Shown here: positions 16,476 to 24,605 of the stretch, piece by piece
How the letters are laid out: the number at the start of each line of letters is the position of its first letter
How positions within the stretch are numbered: the first letter of the stretch is position 1
Assembly: GCF_000697965.2 (NCBI RefSeq)
Contig: NZ_CP015880.1
Span: forward strand, 1 to 64,000
Length of the DNA stretch: 64,000 nt
Direction of reading: 5' to 3'
Source: Ensifer adhaerens
GTDB taxonomy: Bacteria > Pseudomonadota > Alphaproteobacteria > Rhizobiales > Rhizobiaceae
Notes under the pieces: model-generated
Database searches by the model: none
What the model saw: the letters and a program-made list of their open reading frames with translations, nothing else
Told to the model about the DNA's origin: nothing
Made by a program: the position numbers and the translations under genes

Positions 16476-16940
16476 TCAGGCCGCGTGCGAGGTCGCGTCG
16501 TCGTCGAGCAGCGTGTAGATCGCGCTGGCGGAATCGCTCGAGCGGATCTTGGCGACCATGTCCTGGTCGCGAAGCACGCGGGCGATACGCGACAGGGCTT
16601 TGAGGTGGTCCGCGCCGGCGCCTTCCGGAGCGAGCAGCAGGAATACGAGATCGACCGGCTGGTCGTCGAGCGCCTCGAAATCGACGGGCGTGTCGAGACG
16701 CGCGAAAATGCCGATGATCGAGGGGAGATTGTTGAGCTTGCCGTGCGGAATGGCGATGCCGTTGCCGACGCCGGTGGAACCAAGGCGCTCGCGCTGCAGG
16801 ATCACGTCGAAGATTTCACGCTCGGGAACCCCGGTGATCTTAGAAGCTTTTGCCGCCAATTCCTGAAGGAGCTGTTTTTTCGAGTTGGCCCTCATGGCCG
16901 GGATGATCGCATTTTGATGCAGTAGACCTGCCAATGCCAT
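16476..16940 (-). CDS. ptsN: Nitrogen PTS regulatory protein EIIA-Ntr
   Basis: A 154-residue PTS EIIA type-2 domain protein, the end of the nitrogen phosphotransfer chain (PtsP–NPr–EIIA-Ntr). The phosphorylated histidine is His66 in GNGIAIPHGKLN, with the surrounding LGSTGVG and VFLLLAPEGAGADHLKALS motifs. In rhizobia it modulates potassium transport, nitrogen and carbon regulation rather than transporting sugar. It lies downstream of hpf and rpoN on the same strand, the usual proteobacterial order rpoN–hpf–ptsN. Confidence 0.95.
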   Translation of the reverse strand: MALAGLLHQNAIIPAMRANSKKQLLQELAAKASKITGVPEREIFDVILQRERLGSTGVGNGIAIPHGKLNNLPSIIGIFARLDTPVDFEALDDQPVDLVFLLLAPEGAGADHLKALSRIARVLRDQDMVAKIRSSDSASAIYTLLDDDATSHAA

Positions 16941-17073
16941 TCTTTTGTCCTCGTTCGCCGGTTAGAGCCGGACAACATCATCACAAATGCGTCGCAATGG
17001 CTCTAACCATCTTTGTCATGGCGGATCCCATGCACAGAAAAGTCACATTTCCGGCCTGGCCGCTGAGTTGCGG

Positions 17074-17109
17074 GAGAGGGACGCCGGCACGCCGGCATCC
17101 CTCTTTTTT
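17074..17109 (+). other. Terminator-like hairpin between hpf and ptsN
   Basis: GAGGGAcGCCGGC / GCCGGCatCCCTC is followed by TTTTTT, but the T-run is on the plus strand while both neighbouring genes read on the minus strand. It may attenuate hpf–ptsN read-through as a hairpin, or end an antisense transcript. Confidence 0.5.
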
Positions 17110-17112
17110 CGC

Positions 17113-17685
17113 TCATGCTTTGATATTGGCAGCATCGATCCAGCCAATATTTCCATCGTTGCGCCTGTAGACGATATTCAGTTCGGCCTTGCCGGGAGTG
17201 CGGAACATCAGGACGGGTTCGTCCGTCATGTCGAGCGCCATCACGGCGCTTGCGACAGACATCGTCCTTAATTGTTTCGAGCTCTCAGCCACGATGGTCG
17301 GCGCATAATCCTCGGGAACTTCGTCGTCCTCGAACGGCACCGAATCCATCACTGTGTAAGCCACCTCGGCAGCGTTCTGTCCGTTGCCGTTGTGGTGATC
17401 CTTCAGCTTGCGCTTGTAGCGACGCAGACGCTTTTCGATGCGATCCGACGCCGCGTCAAACGCAGCCTGTGGATCGTTCGCCTGGCCGTTCGCCTGCATT
17501 ACCACGCCCGTATCGAGATGAAGCTTGCAGTCGGCGCTGAAGCGCGGCCCGGATTTTTCCACAGTGACCTGGCTTGAATATCCTCCGTCGAAATATTTGG
17601 TAACGGCCTGCTCGATCTGCTCGCCAATGCGGGCGCGGAACGAATCGCCGATTTCCATCTGTTTACCGGATACACGCACACTCAT
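17113..17685 (-). CDS. hpf: Ribosome hibernation-promoting factor, long form
   Basis: A 190-residue long-form HPF. The N-terminal ~100 residues are the ribosome-binding domain (MSVRVSGKQMEIGDSF, then AFDAASDRIEKRLRRYKRKLKDHH). The C-terminal ~60 residues are the dimerisation domain that joins two 70S particles into 100S dimers (VMALDMTDEPVLMFRTPGKA, NIVYRRNDGNIGWID). ATG 17685 has GAGAGGAAA upstream. It lies between rpoN and ptsN, a conserved stationary-phase and nutrient-stress setting. Confidence 0.95.
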   Translation of the reverse strand: MSVRVSGKQMEIGDSFRARIGEQIEQAVTKYFDGGYSSQVTVEKSGPRFSADCKLHLDTGVVMQANGQANDPQAAFDAASDRIEKRLRRYKRKLKDHHNGNGQNAAEVAYTVMDSVPFEDDEVPEDYAPTIVAESSKQLRTMSVASAVMALDMTDEPVLMFRTPGKAELNIVYRRNDGNIGWIDAANIKA

Positions 17686-17908
17686 GGAGTTTCCTCTCTC
17701 GTTCGTGATTTGCGCAGCCAGTCTATTCCAAGCGGTCCCGTCATCCAAGCCTTTCAGACTTGCGAGCGCGCCTCTGTCGCAGCCACCGGTCGCACCGGAG
17801 GCTTCCGGGGTGAGCAGTCCCCGGCAATTGCGGCGGGCTCATATCGCCTGTGTCGGAGAGAGTCAATCGAAGGTCGCAAAAAAGTTAATGCGCCTTAACT
17901 TCCGGTGC

Positions 17909-19447
17909 TCAGAAACCGGCGGCCTTGGCGAGCGCGCGCTTCTCCCGCCGGCGCTGCACGGAGGAGGGGATATTCATCGCTTCCCGGTATTTGGCGACCG
18001 TGCGCCGCGCGATATCGATGCCGGCCTTCTTGAGGACGTCGACGATGTCGTCGTCAGAAAGCACCGCCTCGGTGCTCTCCTCGTGGATCAGCGTGCGGAT
18101 CTTGTGGCGCACGGATTCCGCCGAATGGCTGTCGCCACCCTCGGCCGAGCCGATCGAGACGGTGAAGAAATACTTGAGCTCAAACAGCCCGCGCGGCGTC
18201 AGCATGTACTTGTTCGAGGTGACGCGGCTGACGGTCGATTCATGCATCTTGATGGCGTCGGCGACGGTCTTGAGGTTCAGCGGCCTGAGGTGCCCGATGC
18301 CGTTGACGAGGAACGCGTCCTGCTGGCGCACGATCTCGGTGGCGACCTTCATGATCGTGCGGGCGCGCTGATCGAGGCTGCGCGTCAGCCAGTTGGCATT
18401 TTGCAGGCATTCGTTGAGGAAGGCCTGGTCGGCGCTGTTTTTCTGTGTGCCGCGTGACACCAAAGCGAAGTAGTCCTGGTTGACCAGAACGCGCGGCAGC
18501 GCATCCGGATTGAGTTCGACCATCCATGAGCCGTCGGGCGCTGCCCGCACGACGATATCGGGCACGATCGCCTCGCTGACGCTGGTCTCGAAGCTGGTGC
18601 CGGGCTTCGGGTCGAGCTTGCGGATTTCCGCCAGCATGTCGATCAGGTCTTCCTCGTCGACGCCGCAGATCTTCTTCAGCGTCGCGAAATCACGCCGCGC
18701 CAGGAGTTCGAGATTGGCAAGCAGCGCCTCCATCGCCGGATCGAGCCGGTCGCGGGCGCGCAGCTGGATGGCGAGACACTCGCCGAGCGAGCGGGCAAAT
18801 ACACCGGGCGGATCGAACTGCTGCAGCGTCAGCAGCACCCTGAGGACATCGGCATGGGCGGCACCCAGCCGTTCGCCGACCTCGCCGAGGTCCGCCTGCA
18901 GGTAGCCGGCGTCGTCGAGCAGATCGATGAGATGCTGCGCGATCAGTCGATCGGAAGGAGCCGGCAGCGCGAAGGGCAATTGCTCCAGGAGCGTTTCGCG
19001 CAGGCTCTTGCGGCCGGCGACGAAATCGTCGAGGTCGTAATCTTCGCCCTCGCCGCCGCCGGGCATCGATTTCCACTGGCCAAGCAGTTCCGGCGCATCG
19101 GCGCGTTGCGGCGTGGTGTCGTCCTGGAAGACATTGGCGAAATCGGCATCGAGCTGGTCGTCGAGCCGCTCGCCGCTTTGCGACGTGGCGCTGTCATAGA
19201 GATCCGCCTGGCCGCCGCCGTCGTCGCTTCCGCCTCTCTCGTCTCCGCCGGCCATCTCGCCCTGCTCCGGGGCGACCTGATCGTCATTTGCCTGAAATTC
19301 GAGCAGCGGGTTCTTTTCGACTTCCTGTGCGATGAACTGGTTGAGCTCAAGATGCGTCATCTGCAGCAGCTGGATCGACTGCATGAGCTGTGGCGTCATC
19401 ACCAGAGACTGGGACTGGCGCAGATGAAGGCTGGCGGACAGGGCCAT
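17909..19447 (-). CDS. rpoN: RNA polymerase sigma-54 factor
   Basis: A 512-residue sigma-54. The N-terminal activator-interacting region I is leucine/glutamine-rich (LRQSQSLVMTPQLMQSIQLLQMT, in parts). An acidic region II follows at about 55–125 (GGDERGGSDDGGGQADL). The core-binding domain and the DNA-binding C-terminus end with the diagnostic RpoN box ARRTVAKYRE. It transcribes nitrogen-assimilation, dicarboxylate-transport and, in symbionts, nitrogen-fixation genes with enhancer-binding activators. It sits between lptB and hpf on the minus strand, the standard proteobacterial arrangement. Confidence 0.97.
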   Translation of the reverse strand: MALSASLHLRQSQSLVMTPQLMQSIQLLQMTHLELNQFIAQEVEKNPLLEFQANDDQVAPEQGEMAGGDERGGSDDGGGQADLYDSATSQSGERLDDQLDADFANVFQDDTTPQRADAPELLGQWKSMPGGGEGEDYDLDDFVAGRKSLRETLLEQLPFALPAPSDRLIAQHLIDLLDDAGYLQADLGEVGERLGAAHADVLRVLLTLQQFDPPGVFARSLGECLAIQLRARDRLDPAMEALLANLELLARRDFATLKKICGVDEEDLIDMLAEIRKLDPKPGTSFETSVSEAIVPDIVVRAAPDGSWMVELNPDALPRVLVNQDYFALVSRGTQKNSADQAFLNECLQNANWLTRSLDQRARTIMKVATEIVRQQDAFLVNGIGHLRPLNLKTVADAIKMHESTVSRVTSNKYMLTPRGLFELKYFFTVSIGSAEGGDSHSAESVRHKIRTLIHEESTEAVLSDDDIVDVLKKAGIDIARRTVAKYREAMNIPSSVQRRREKRALAKAAGF

Positions 19448-19565
19448 GCTGACGCGAAACTCCCGAGAAATCTCCAGGGGCCGCGGTGCTTCTCCGGTCG
19501 CCGGTCGGGCCCTTTTCTTAATTGGCCCAAAAATTGCTTATCGGAAAGGTTTGGTCAAGCGCGTT

Positions 19566-19585
19566 CGCGGGCGGAACCGCCCGCG
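19566..19585. other. Hairpin between lptB and rpoN
   Basis: CGCGGGCGG-aa-CCGCCCGCG is a perfect nine-base inverted repeat just downstream of the lptB stop. There is no T-run, so it is a weak candidate terminator or mRNA-stabilising hairpin. Confidence 0.4.
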
Positions 19586-19593
19586 AGGCGGTC

Positions 19594-20412
19594 TCAGAGG
19601 CTGAAATTGTCGCCGAGATAGAGCCGACGCACGTCAGGATTGGTGACAATGTCGTTGGCGCGACCATGCGTCAGCACTTCGCCGGCATGGATAATGTAGG
19701 CGCGATCGATGAGGCCGAGCGTCTCGCGGACATTGTGGTCGGTGATCAGCACGCCGATGCCGCGCGAGGTCAGGTGCCGGACAAGCGCCTGGATGTCGGC
19801 GACCGAGATCGGGTCGACGCCGGCAAAGGGCTCGTCGAGCAGCATGAAGGTCGGGTCGGTAGCAAGCGCGCGGGCGATTTCGAGACGGCGGCGTTCGCCG
19901 CCGGAAAGCGCGATCGCCGGCGACTTGCGCAGATGCGTGATGTTGAACTCGCCGAGCAGGTCGTTGAGCTTGCTTTCGCGCCGCTCCAGGTTCTTGTCGT
20001 GAACTTCGAGCACGGCGCGGATGTTCTCCTCGACCGTCAGCCCGCGGAAGATCGACGCTTCCTGCGGCAGGTAGCCGACGCCGAGGCGTGCACGCCGGTA
20101 CATCGGCATGGTCGTCACGTCATTGCCGTTGATCTCTATCGAACCCTCGTCGACGGGGACGAGGCCGGTGATCATGTAGAAGCAGGTGGTCTTGCCGGCG
20201 CCGTTCGGCCCGAGCAGGCCCACGGCCTCGCCGCGCCGCACCACCAGCGACACGCCGTTGACGACCCGACGCTCGCGATAGGCCTTGGTCAGTCCGCGGG
20301 CAATCAGGGTGCCGTCATAGCGCGCCTTATCGACCGCATGGCCGGAAGCGACCGCAGTGGTCGCCGACGGCTTGCGGACGCGTTTGCGCTTGTGGAGGAA
20401 GGGAAGTTGCAC
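19594..20412 (-). CDS. lptB: LPS export ABC transporter ATP-binding protein LptB
   Basis: The 272-residue ATPase powers lipopolysaccharide extraction from the inner membrane with LptFGC. Motifs present are Walker A (GPNGAGKTT), Q-loop (YLPQEASIFR), ABC signature (LSGGERRR), Walker B (FMLLDEPFAGVD) and the switch histidine (ITDHNVRE). The start is GTG 20412, giving a basic N-terminal extension of about 30 residues before the usual LptB start; this extension is a feature of rhizobial members as I remember them. It follows lptA with a 12-base gap. Confidence 0.96.
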   Translation of the reverse strand: MQLPFLHKRKRVRKPSATTAVASGHAVDKARYDGTLIARGLTKAYRERRVVNGVSLVVRRGEAVGLLGPNGAGKTTCFYMITGLVPVDEGSIEINGNDVTTMPMYRRARLGVGYLPQEASIFRGLTVEENIRAVLEVHDKNLERRESKLNDLLGEFNITHLRKSPAIALSGGERRRLEIARALATDPTFMLLDEPFAGVDPISVADIQALVRHLTSRGIGVLITDHNVRETLGLIDRAYIIHAGEVLTHGRANDIVTNPDVRRLYLGDNFSL

Positions 20413-20424
20413 GAGCGGTCTACG

Positions 20425-20985
20425 TCAGTTCGTCTTGCGGGACTTCGGGTCGAGCTGGATCTGCACGCGGCCGCCGCAGGCTTCGAGCTGGGCCTCACCG
20501 GTTTCCATCTGGACGTTAAGCTGGCAGCCGACGAAGACGTTCTTGCCTTCGGAGAGAACGACCTTGTCGCCCTTGAGAACGAAGACCTGCTTGGTCATGT
20601 CGAACGAGCCGGTATCGGCCGTCGCCTGCTGCGTGCCGGAGCTCAGGAACACCTTTTCGCTGACCTCGATACGGTCGATGTCGGCGTCGCCGCTCGAAAC
20701 CGAGCCGCCGCCGGACTTGTAGAAGACGACCATATTGCCGGCCTGCAGCGTCGTCGTGCCCTGCACGACCTTGACGTTGCCGGTGAAAATCGCCTTGCTT
20801 TCCGGGTCCTTGATTTCGAGCTTGTCGCTCTCGATCTGGATCGGCTTGTCGTTGGACAGCTCAAGGCCCTTCATCTTGCTCGACGTGGCCTGCGCAAAAG
20901 CGCCGGAGGCAATAATCAAAGCGCCCGCTCCGGCAATGGCCAGGCTGGCGGAAATCTTGAAAAATGATGCGGTTGTGACCGACAT
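20425..20985 (-). CDS. lptA: Periplasmic LPS transport protein LptA (OstA-like)
   Basis: A 186-residue OstA/LptA-family protein forming the periplasmic bridge that carries LPS from LptC to the outer membrane. An N-terminal signal peptide ends near SGAFAQA (about residue 30). The beta-jellyroll domain contains the typical DKLEIKDPESKAIFTGNVKVVQG strand pattern (in parts) and TLQAGNMVVFY. It lies between lptC and lptB in one minus-strand operon. ATG 20985 was chosen; a GTG nine bases upstream is also in frame. Confidence 0.93.
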   Translation of the reverse strand: MSVTTASFFKISASLAIAGAGALIIASGAFAQATSSKMKGLELSNDKPIQIESDKLEIKDPESKAIFTGNVKVVQGTTTLQAGNMVVFYKSGGGSVSSGDADIDRIEVSEKVFLSSGTQQATADTGSFDMTKQVFVLKGDKVVLSEGKNVFVGCQLNVQMETGEAQLEACGGRVQIQLDPKSRKTN

Positions 20986-21000
20986 GGAGTGCACCGGGTC

Positions 21001-21669
21001 CTATTTCGCGTTTTTGCGGATGGCGGCGGGCTCGACGTTCACCCTCACCATACCCTCGAAAATTACAATACGTCCCTTATCCGTCATTCGCAGCGTCTGC
21101 GCAATGATCGAACCACCCTTCATGCTGATCGCAACGGGCTGCTTCGTTTCCATCTCGCCGGCATTGATGTCCAGATAGGCCGACTGGAAGTCGGCGTTGA
21201 TGCCATTATTGACGGAAATGGTGAACGGGGCGTTCATGTCGAGCGTATTGGCGCCGCGATCATAGATGCCGTTGGTGGCGTCGACGGTCGCTATCATCGA
21301 ATCCTTCATCGGCATTTCTGCATGGATCGTCTGCAGCGTGATGATGTCGGGGTTGGCGATATCCTGAAGCGCCCGCTGGGCCTTCATCGAGTAGCTGATG
21401 CCCTGCTTGTTGCGACCGGAGATCGCCGGATTCTTCATGACGATCTTGCCGTCCTCGATCGTCGCGGTCTCGATCTGCAGGTCGACGGGCATGAACGCGC
21501 GCACGAAGGACACGGCGGCAAAAATGACGGCAATGACGCCGGCGATGATCGGCAGGATGATCTTCAGGCGGCGCACGCGCGCGGAATGCCGTGCGGCGAG
21601 CGCATAGGCGTCGGCGGAGCTCGCACCCGTATCGGCAAAGATGCCCGGGGCTGGCGCGTGGTTCAACAT
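21001..21669 (-). CDS. lptC: LPS export system protein LptC
   Basis: A protein of about 222 residues with one N-terminal membrane segment (about 33–54, LKIILPIIAGVIAVIFAAVS) and a periplasmic LptC domain. The latter contains NPAISGRNKQGISYSMKAQRA and GIYDRGANTLDM. It receives LPS from LptB2FG and passes it to LptA. The start is uncertain: the frame is open to 21831; ATG 21669 gives a normal length, ATG 21732 adds 21 residues, and neither has a strong ribosome-binding site. It is the first gene of lptC–lptA–lptB. Confidence 0.9.
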   Translation of the reverse strand: MLNHAPAPGIFADTGASSADAYALAARHSARVRRLKIILPIIAGVIAVIFAAVSFVRAFMPVDLQIETATIEDGKIVMKNPAISGRNKQGISYSMKAQRALQDIANPDIITLQTIHAEMPMKDSMIATVDATNGIYDRGANTLDMNAPFTISVNNGINADFQSAYLDINAGEMETKQPVAISMKGGSIIAQTLRMTDKGRIVIFEGMVRVNVEPAAIRKNAK

Positions 21670-21932
21670 GGAAGGGCCTGTCGGTTCTACTGCTTTTGTC
21701 GCTGACCCAACGTGGGGGTCATTTACATACATTGGTGTAAGTCGTCGCAAATATGGATATTTTTTGCTGACGCACAATGGCGCCGCAAAAAAACTCGGGT
21801 GAAGCGCAAAAACGCCAGCCGCGGCTTTCAACCGTGGTCAAGCGCGTCTATGGAATATGCCTCTTCGCGCGCAGATAGCACGTTCCCGCGGAAACTGACA
21901 GAAGCAGCGCCAACAAATCGGGAGAAACCCAC

Positions 21933-22892
21933 ATGGACGAACTCGCCATCGCCGATCGCCGCAGCCTGCGCCGGAAGTTGAGCTTCTGGCGCTTTGTGGT
22001 CGCGGGGCTGCTTCTCCTCGTCGCGCTCGCGATCTTTGCCTGGTCCGGGGCTGCCGACGACGTCGGCCACAACAGGCAGCATGTGGCGCGCGTTGCCATC
22101 ACCGGCCTGATCCAGGATGACCGCGAACTGCTCGAGCGCCTGCAGAAGATTGCCGACAACGATAGCGTCAAGGCGCTGGTCGTGACCATTTCATCGCCGG
22201 GCGGCACCACCTATGGCGGCGAGGTTATCTATAAGGCGATCCGCAAGGTGGCGGCCAAGAAGCCGGTCGTTTCCGACGTGCGCACGCTTGCCGCCTCGGC
22301 GGGCTACATGATCGCGCTCGGCGGCGATACGATCGTTGCCGGTGAGAGCTCGATCACCGGCTCCATCGGCGTCATCTTCCAGTATCCGCAGGTCAAGGAG
22401 TTGATGGACAAGCTCGGCGTCTCCCTGGAATCGATCAAGTCGCGGCCGCTGAAGGCGGAACCTTCGCCCTTCCATCCGGCGAGCGACGAGGCGAAGGCCA
22501 TGATCCAGTCGATGATTGACGACAGCTACGCCTGGTTCGTCGACCTGGTTGCCGACCGCCGCAAGTTGCCGCGTCCGGATGCGTTGCTGCTCGCCGACGG
22601 ACGCATTTTCACCGGTCGCCAGGCGCTAAAGGCCAAGCTCGTCGACAAGCTCGGCGGCGAGGACGAAATTCGCGCCTTCCTCACGGAGAAAAAGGTGTCG
22701 AAGGACCTGCCGATCGTCGATTGGGAAGCCCCCCGCAAGACCCTGCCTTTTGGCCTCGGCGCGCTGGTCGGCAACTGGATCAAGATGTTGGGATATGACG
22801 CTTTTCCGGCAATGAGCGGGCTCGAAAAAATTGCAGGCGACAAGTTGTTTCTTGACGGTCTTGTTTCGGTTTGGCAGGTTGATGGCCAATGA
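21933..22892 (+). CDS. sppA: Signal peptide peptidase SppA (short, S49 family)
   Basis: A 319-residue S49-family membrane protease that degrades cleaved signal peptides and some membrane protein fragments. It has one N-terminal transmembrane segment (about 22–40, RFVVAGLLLLVALAIFAW). The catalytic domain contains ISSPGGTTYGGE, the nucleophile Ser in ASAGYMIALGGD, and the general-base Lys in the region SIKSRPLKAEPSPF. The length matches the half-size SppA common in alphaproteobacteria. GGAG lies 12 bases before ATG 21933. ihfB lies 130 bases downstream. Confidence 0.93.
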   Translation: MDELAIADRRSLRRKLSFWRFVVAGLLLLVALAIFAWSGAADDVGHNRQHVARVAITGLIQDDRELLERLQKIADNDSVKALVVTISSPGGTTYGGEVIYKAIRKVAAKKPVVSDVRTLAASAGYMIALGGDTIVAGESSITGSIGVIFQYPQVKELMDKLGVSLESIKSRPLKAEPSPFHPASDEAKAMIQSMIDDSYAWFVDLVADRRKLPRPDALLLADGRIFTGRQALKAKLVDKLGGEDEIRAFLTEKKVSKDLPIVDWEAPRKTLPFGLGALVGNWIKMLGYDAFPAMSGLEKIAGDKLFLDGLVSVWQVDGQ

Positions 22893-23021
22893 GCAAGGCG
22901 ACATATACCCAGCCTGAGCCGTCGAGCGATGTCGGTGATTTTGCAAATGCCGCGCACCGCCTTGCGGAAATCACAATGCAGACCGAAAAAGCAAAACAAA
23001 CAAGAATTTGAGGGGGCGACA

Positions 23022-23324
23022 GTGATCAAGTCAGAACTGGTGCAGATTGTTGCGGCTCGCAATCCGCATCTCTACCACCGCGACGTCGAAAATATCGTCA
23101 ACGCGGTCCTCGATGAGATCACCGACGCGCTCGCTGCAGGCAACCGGGTCGAACTGCGTGGCTTCGGCGCCTTCTCGGTCAAGAACCGGCCGTCGCGGTC
23201 GGGGCGCAACCCGCGCACCGGCGATTCCGTTTTTGTCGAGGAAAAATGGGTACCGTTTTTCAAGACCGGCAAGGAACTGCGCGAGCGGCTCAACCCGGGC
23301 ATGAACGGCGAAGACGAGGATTGA
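23022..23324 (+). CDS. ihfB: Integration host factor subunit beta
   Basis: A 100-residue DNA-bending HU/IHF-family protein. The hallmark segment is [22 protein letters not shown], read in parts, which contains the proline-tipped arm that intercalates in the minor groove. [13 protein letters not shown] at the N-terminus and [12 protein letters not shown] at the C-terminus fit IhfB rather than HU. The start is GTG 23022 with GAGGGGG upstream; the extra 31 residues of the open frame are not family-like. The sppA–ihfB order is common in alphaproteobacteria. Confidence 0.96.
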   Translation: MIKSELVQIVAARNPHLYHRDVENIVNAVLDEITDALAAGNRVELRGFGAFSVKNRPSRSGRNPRTGDSVFVEEKWVPFFKTGKELRERLNPGMNGEDED

Positions 23325-23431
23325 TCATCCTTGGCGGTCGCCAGAGACCCCTAACGACCCCTTTTATACGAGGCCCGTTGCCGGCAAGCGTCCGGCAAAG
23401 CGCACGGGCGTCGGTGAGATGGAGCGATTGA

Positions 23432-23776
23432 ATGTTCAAGAAACTGATCAACATCGTTGTTCTCGTGCCGGTCGCTATCATCCTGATTGTGCTGAGCGTG
23501 GCCAACCGCCAGAGCGTAACGCTGGCGCTGAACCCCTTCCGGCCGGAAGACAGCGTGCTTTCCGTGAGCGCGCCGTTCTTCGTCTTCCTGTTCCTTGCGG
23601 TCATCGTCGGCGTCATCCTCGGTGCCGCCGCGACCTGGTTCAGCCAGGGCAAGTACCGGCGGCGCGCGCGCAACGAGGCGAACGAAGCAGTGAAGTGGCA
23701 CCGCGAGGCGGAGAAACACCGCAGCCAGGCGGAAAAGCTCGCAACCCAGGCGACGCTCGCAGCGCCGCAGAACTGA
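23432..23776 (+). CDS. LapA-domain (DUF1049) inner-membrane protein
   Basis: A 114-residue protein with two transmembrane segments (about 5–24, LINIVVLVPVAIILIVLSVA, and 47–70, FFVFLFLAVIVGVILGAAATW). A charged, heptad-like cytoplasmic tail follows (about 75–110). This is the LapA/YciS topology. E. coli LapA (YciS) works with LapB in LPS assembly control, but this gene has no lapB beside it, so only the family is assigned. The ATG has GGAG upstream; it lies 107 bases after ihfB. Confidence 0.82.
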   Translation: MFKKLINIVVLVPVAIILIVLSVANRQSVTLALNPFRPEDSVLSVSAPFFVFLFLAVIVGVILGAAATWFSQGKYRRRARNEANEAVKWHREAEKHRSQAEKLATQATLAAPQN

Positions 23777-23837
23777 TCAGAAGTTCACAAGCCTGCGAAG
23801 ACCGAGACGGGGCGCCCGTTCGGTCCGCGTCGCCTCT

Positions 23838-24296
23838 TTAGCTCGCAGCTTCCGCCGTACCGCCGACGGCGGCGCTAAAATCGGCGAAGAATTGCTGCGC
23901 CAGTTTCTTGGCGGTTGAGTCGATCAGGCGCGAGCCGAGCTGCGCGAGCTTGCCACCGATCTCCGCCTTGACGTCGTAATGCAGCACCGTTTCGTCCCCG
24001 TCCGCTGTTAAGGCGACGTCGGCGCCGCCCTTGGCAAAGCCGGCGATGCCGCCCTTTCCTTCGCCCGAGATCGTATAGCTCTGCGGCGGATTGAGATTGG
24101 AGAGCACGACATTGCCGGTGAAGGAGGCCGAGACCGGGCCGATCTTGATCTTCACCACGGCCGCAAGCTCGGTTGGCGACGTCATCTCCAGCGACTGGCA
24201 CCCGGGAATGCATCGCTTGAGGATTTCCGGGTCGTTGAGGCCGCGCCACACCGCGTCGCGCCCAGCCGCAATCCGCTCTTCGCCGGTCATGTCCAT
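23838..24296 (-). CDS. CoxG-like SRPBCC-family protein
   Basis: A 152-residue carbon-monoxide-dehydrogenase-subunit-G (CoxG) family protein with a START-like lipid- or quinone-binding fold. Visible motifs are GRDAVWRGLNDPEILKRCIPGC, read in parts, near the N-terminus, then VKIGPVSASFTGNV-like and GKGGIAGFAKG segments. In carboxydotrophs CoxG anchors or delivers electrons for the molybdenum CO dehydrogenase. No coxMSL or other molybdenum hydroxylase gene lies nearby here, so the partner is unknown. ATG 24296 is preceded by GGGGGGAGG; the open frame extends to 24578 without family similarity. Confidence 0.85.
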   Translation of the reverse strand: MDMTGEERIAAGRDAVWRGLNDPEILKRCIPGCQSLEMTSPTELAAVVKIKIGPVSASFTGNVVLSNLNPPQSYTISGEGKGGIAGFAKGGADVALTADGDETVLHYDVKAEIGGKLAQLGSRLIDSTAKKLAQQFFADFSAAVGGTAEAAS

Positions 24297-24605
24297 GCGT
24301 TTTCCTCCCCCCATGCGACGCCGCGCGCCCGATATCGACGCGCAAATGTCGCTTCGACACACTAGACCTGCCGCGGAATTTTGTCGCGAAGCCGGTTCCA
24401 GCCCAAGAAAATTCGCAGCGGGTTCTTGCGCGTTATCTTCGCAAAACGGAAACGGCTTTGCCAAGAGCATCAGCGATGCTATTTGCAGCTTCAAGAGATG
24501 CCGCGGCTTCAGGCTGCGGCGACAAACCTCATGGCGTCCGCCGGCCCGTCCCGGATACTGCGCAGGCAGGCGGCCCATGCACTAACAAAGCCCAGGGATT
24601 TCAGC

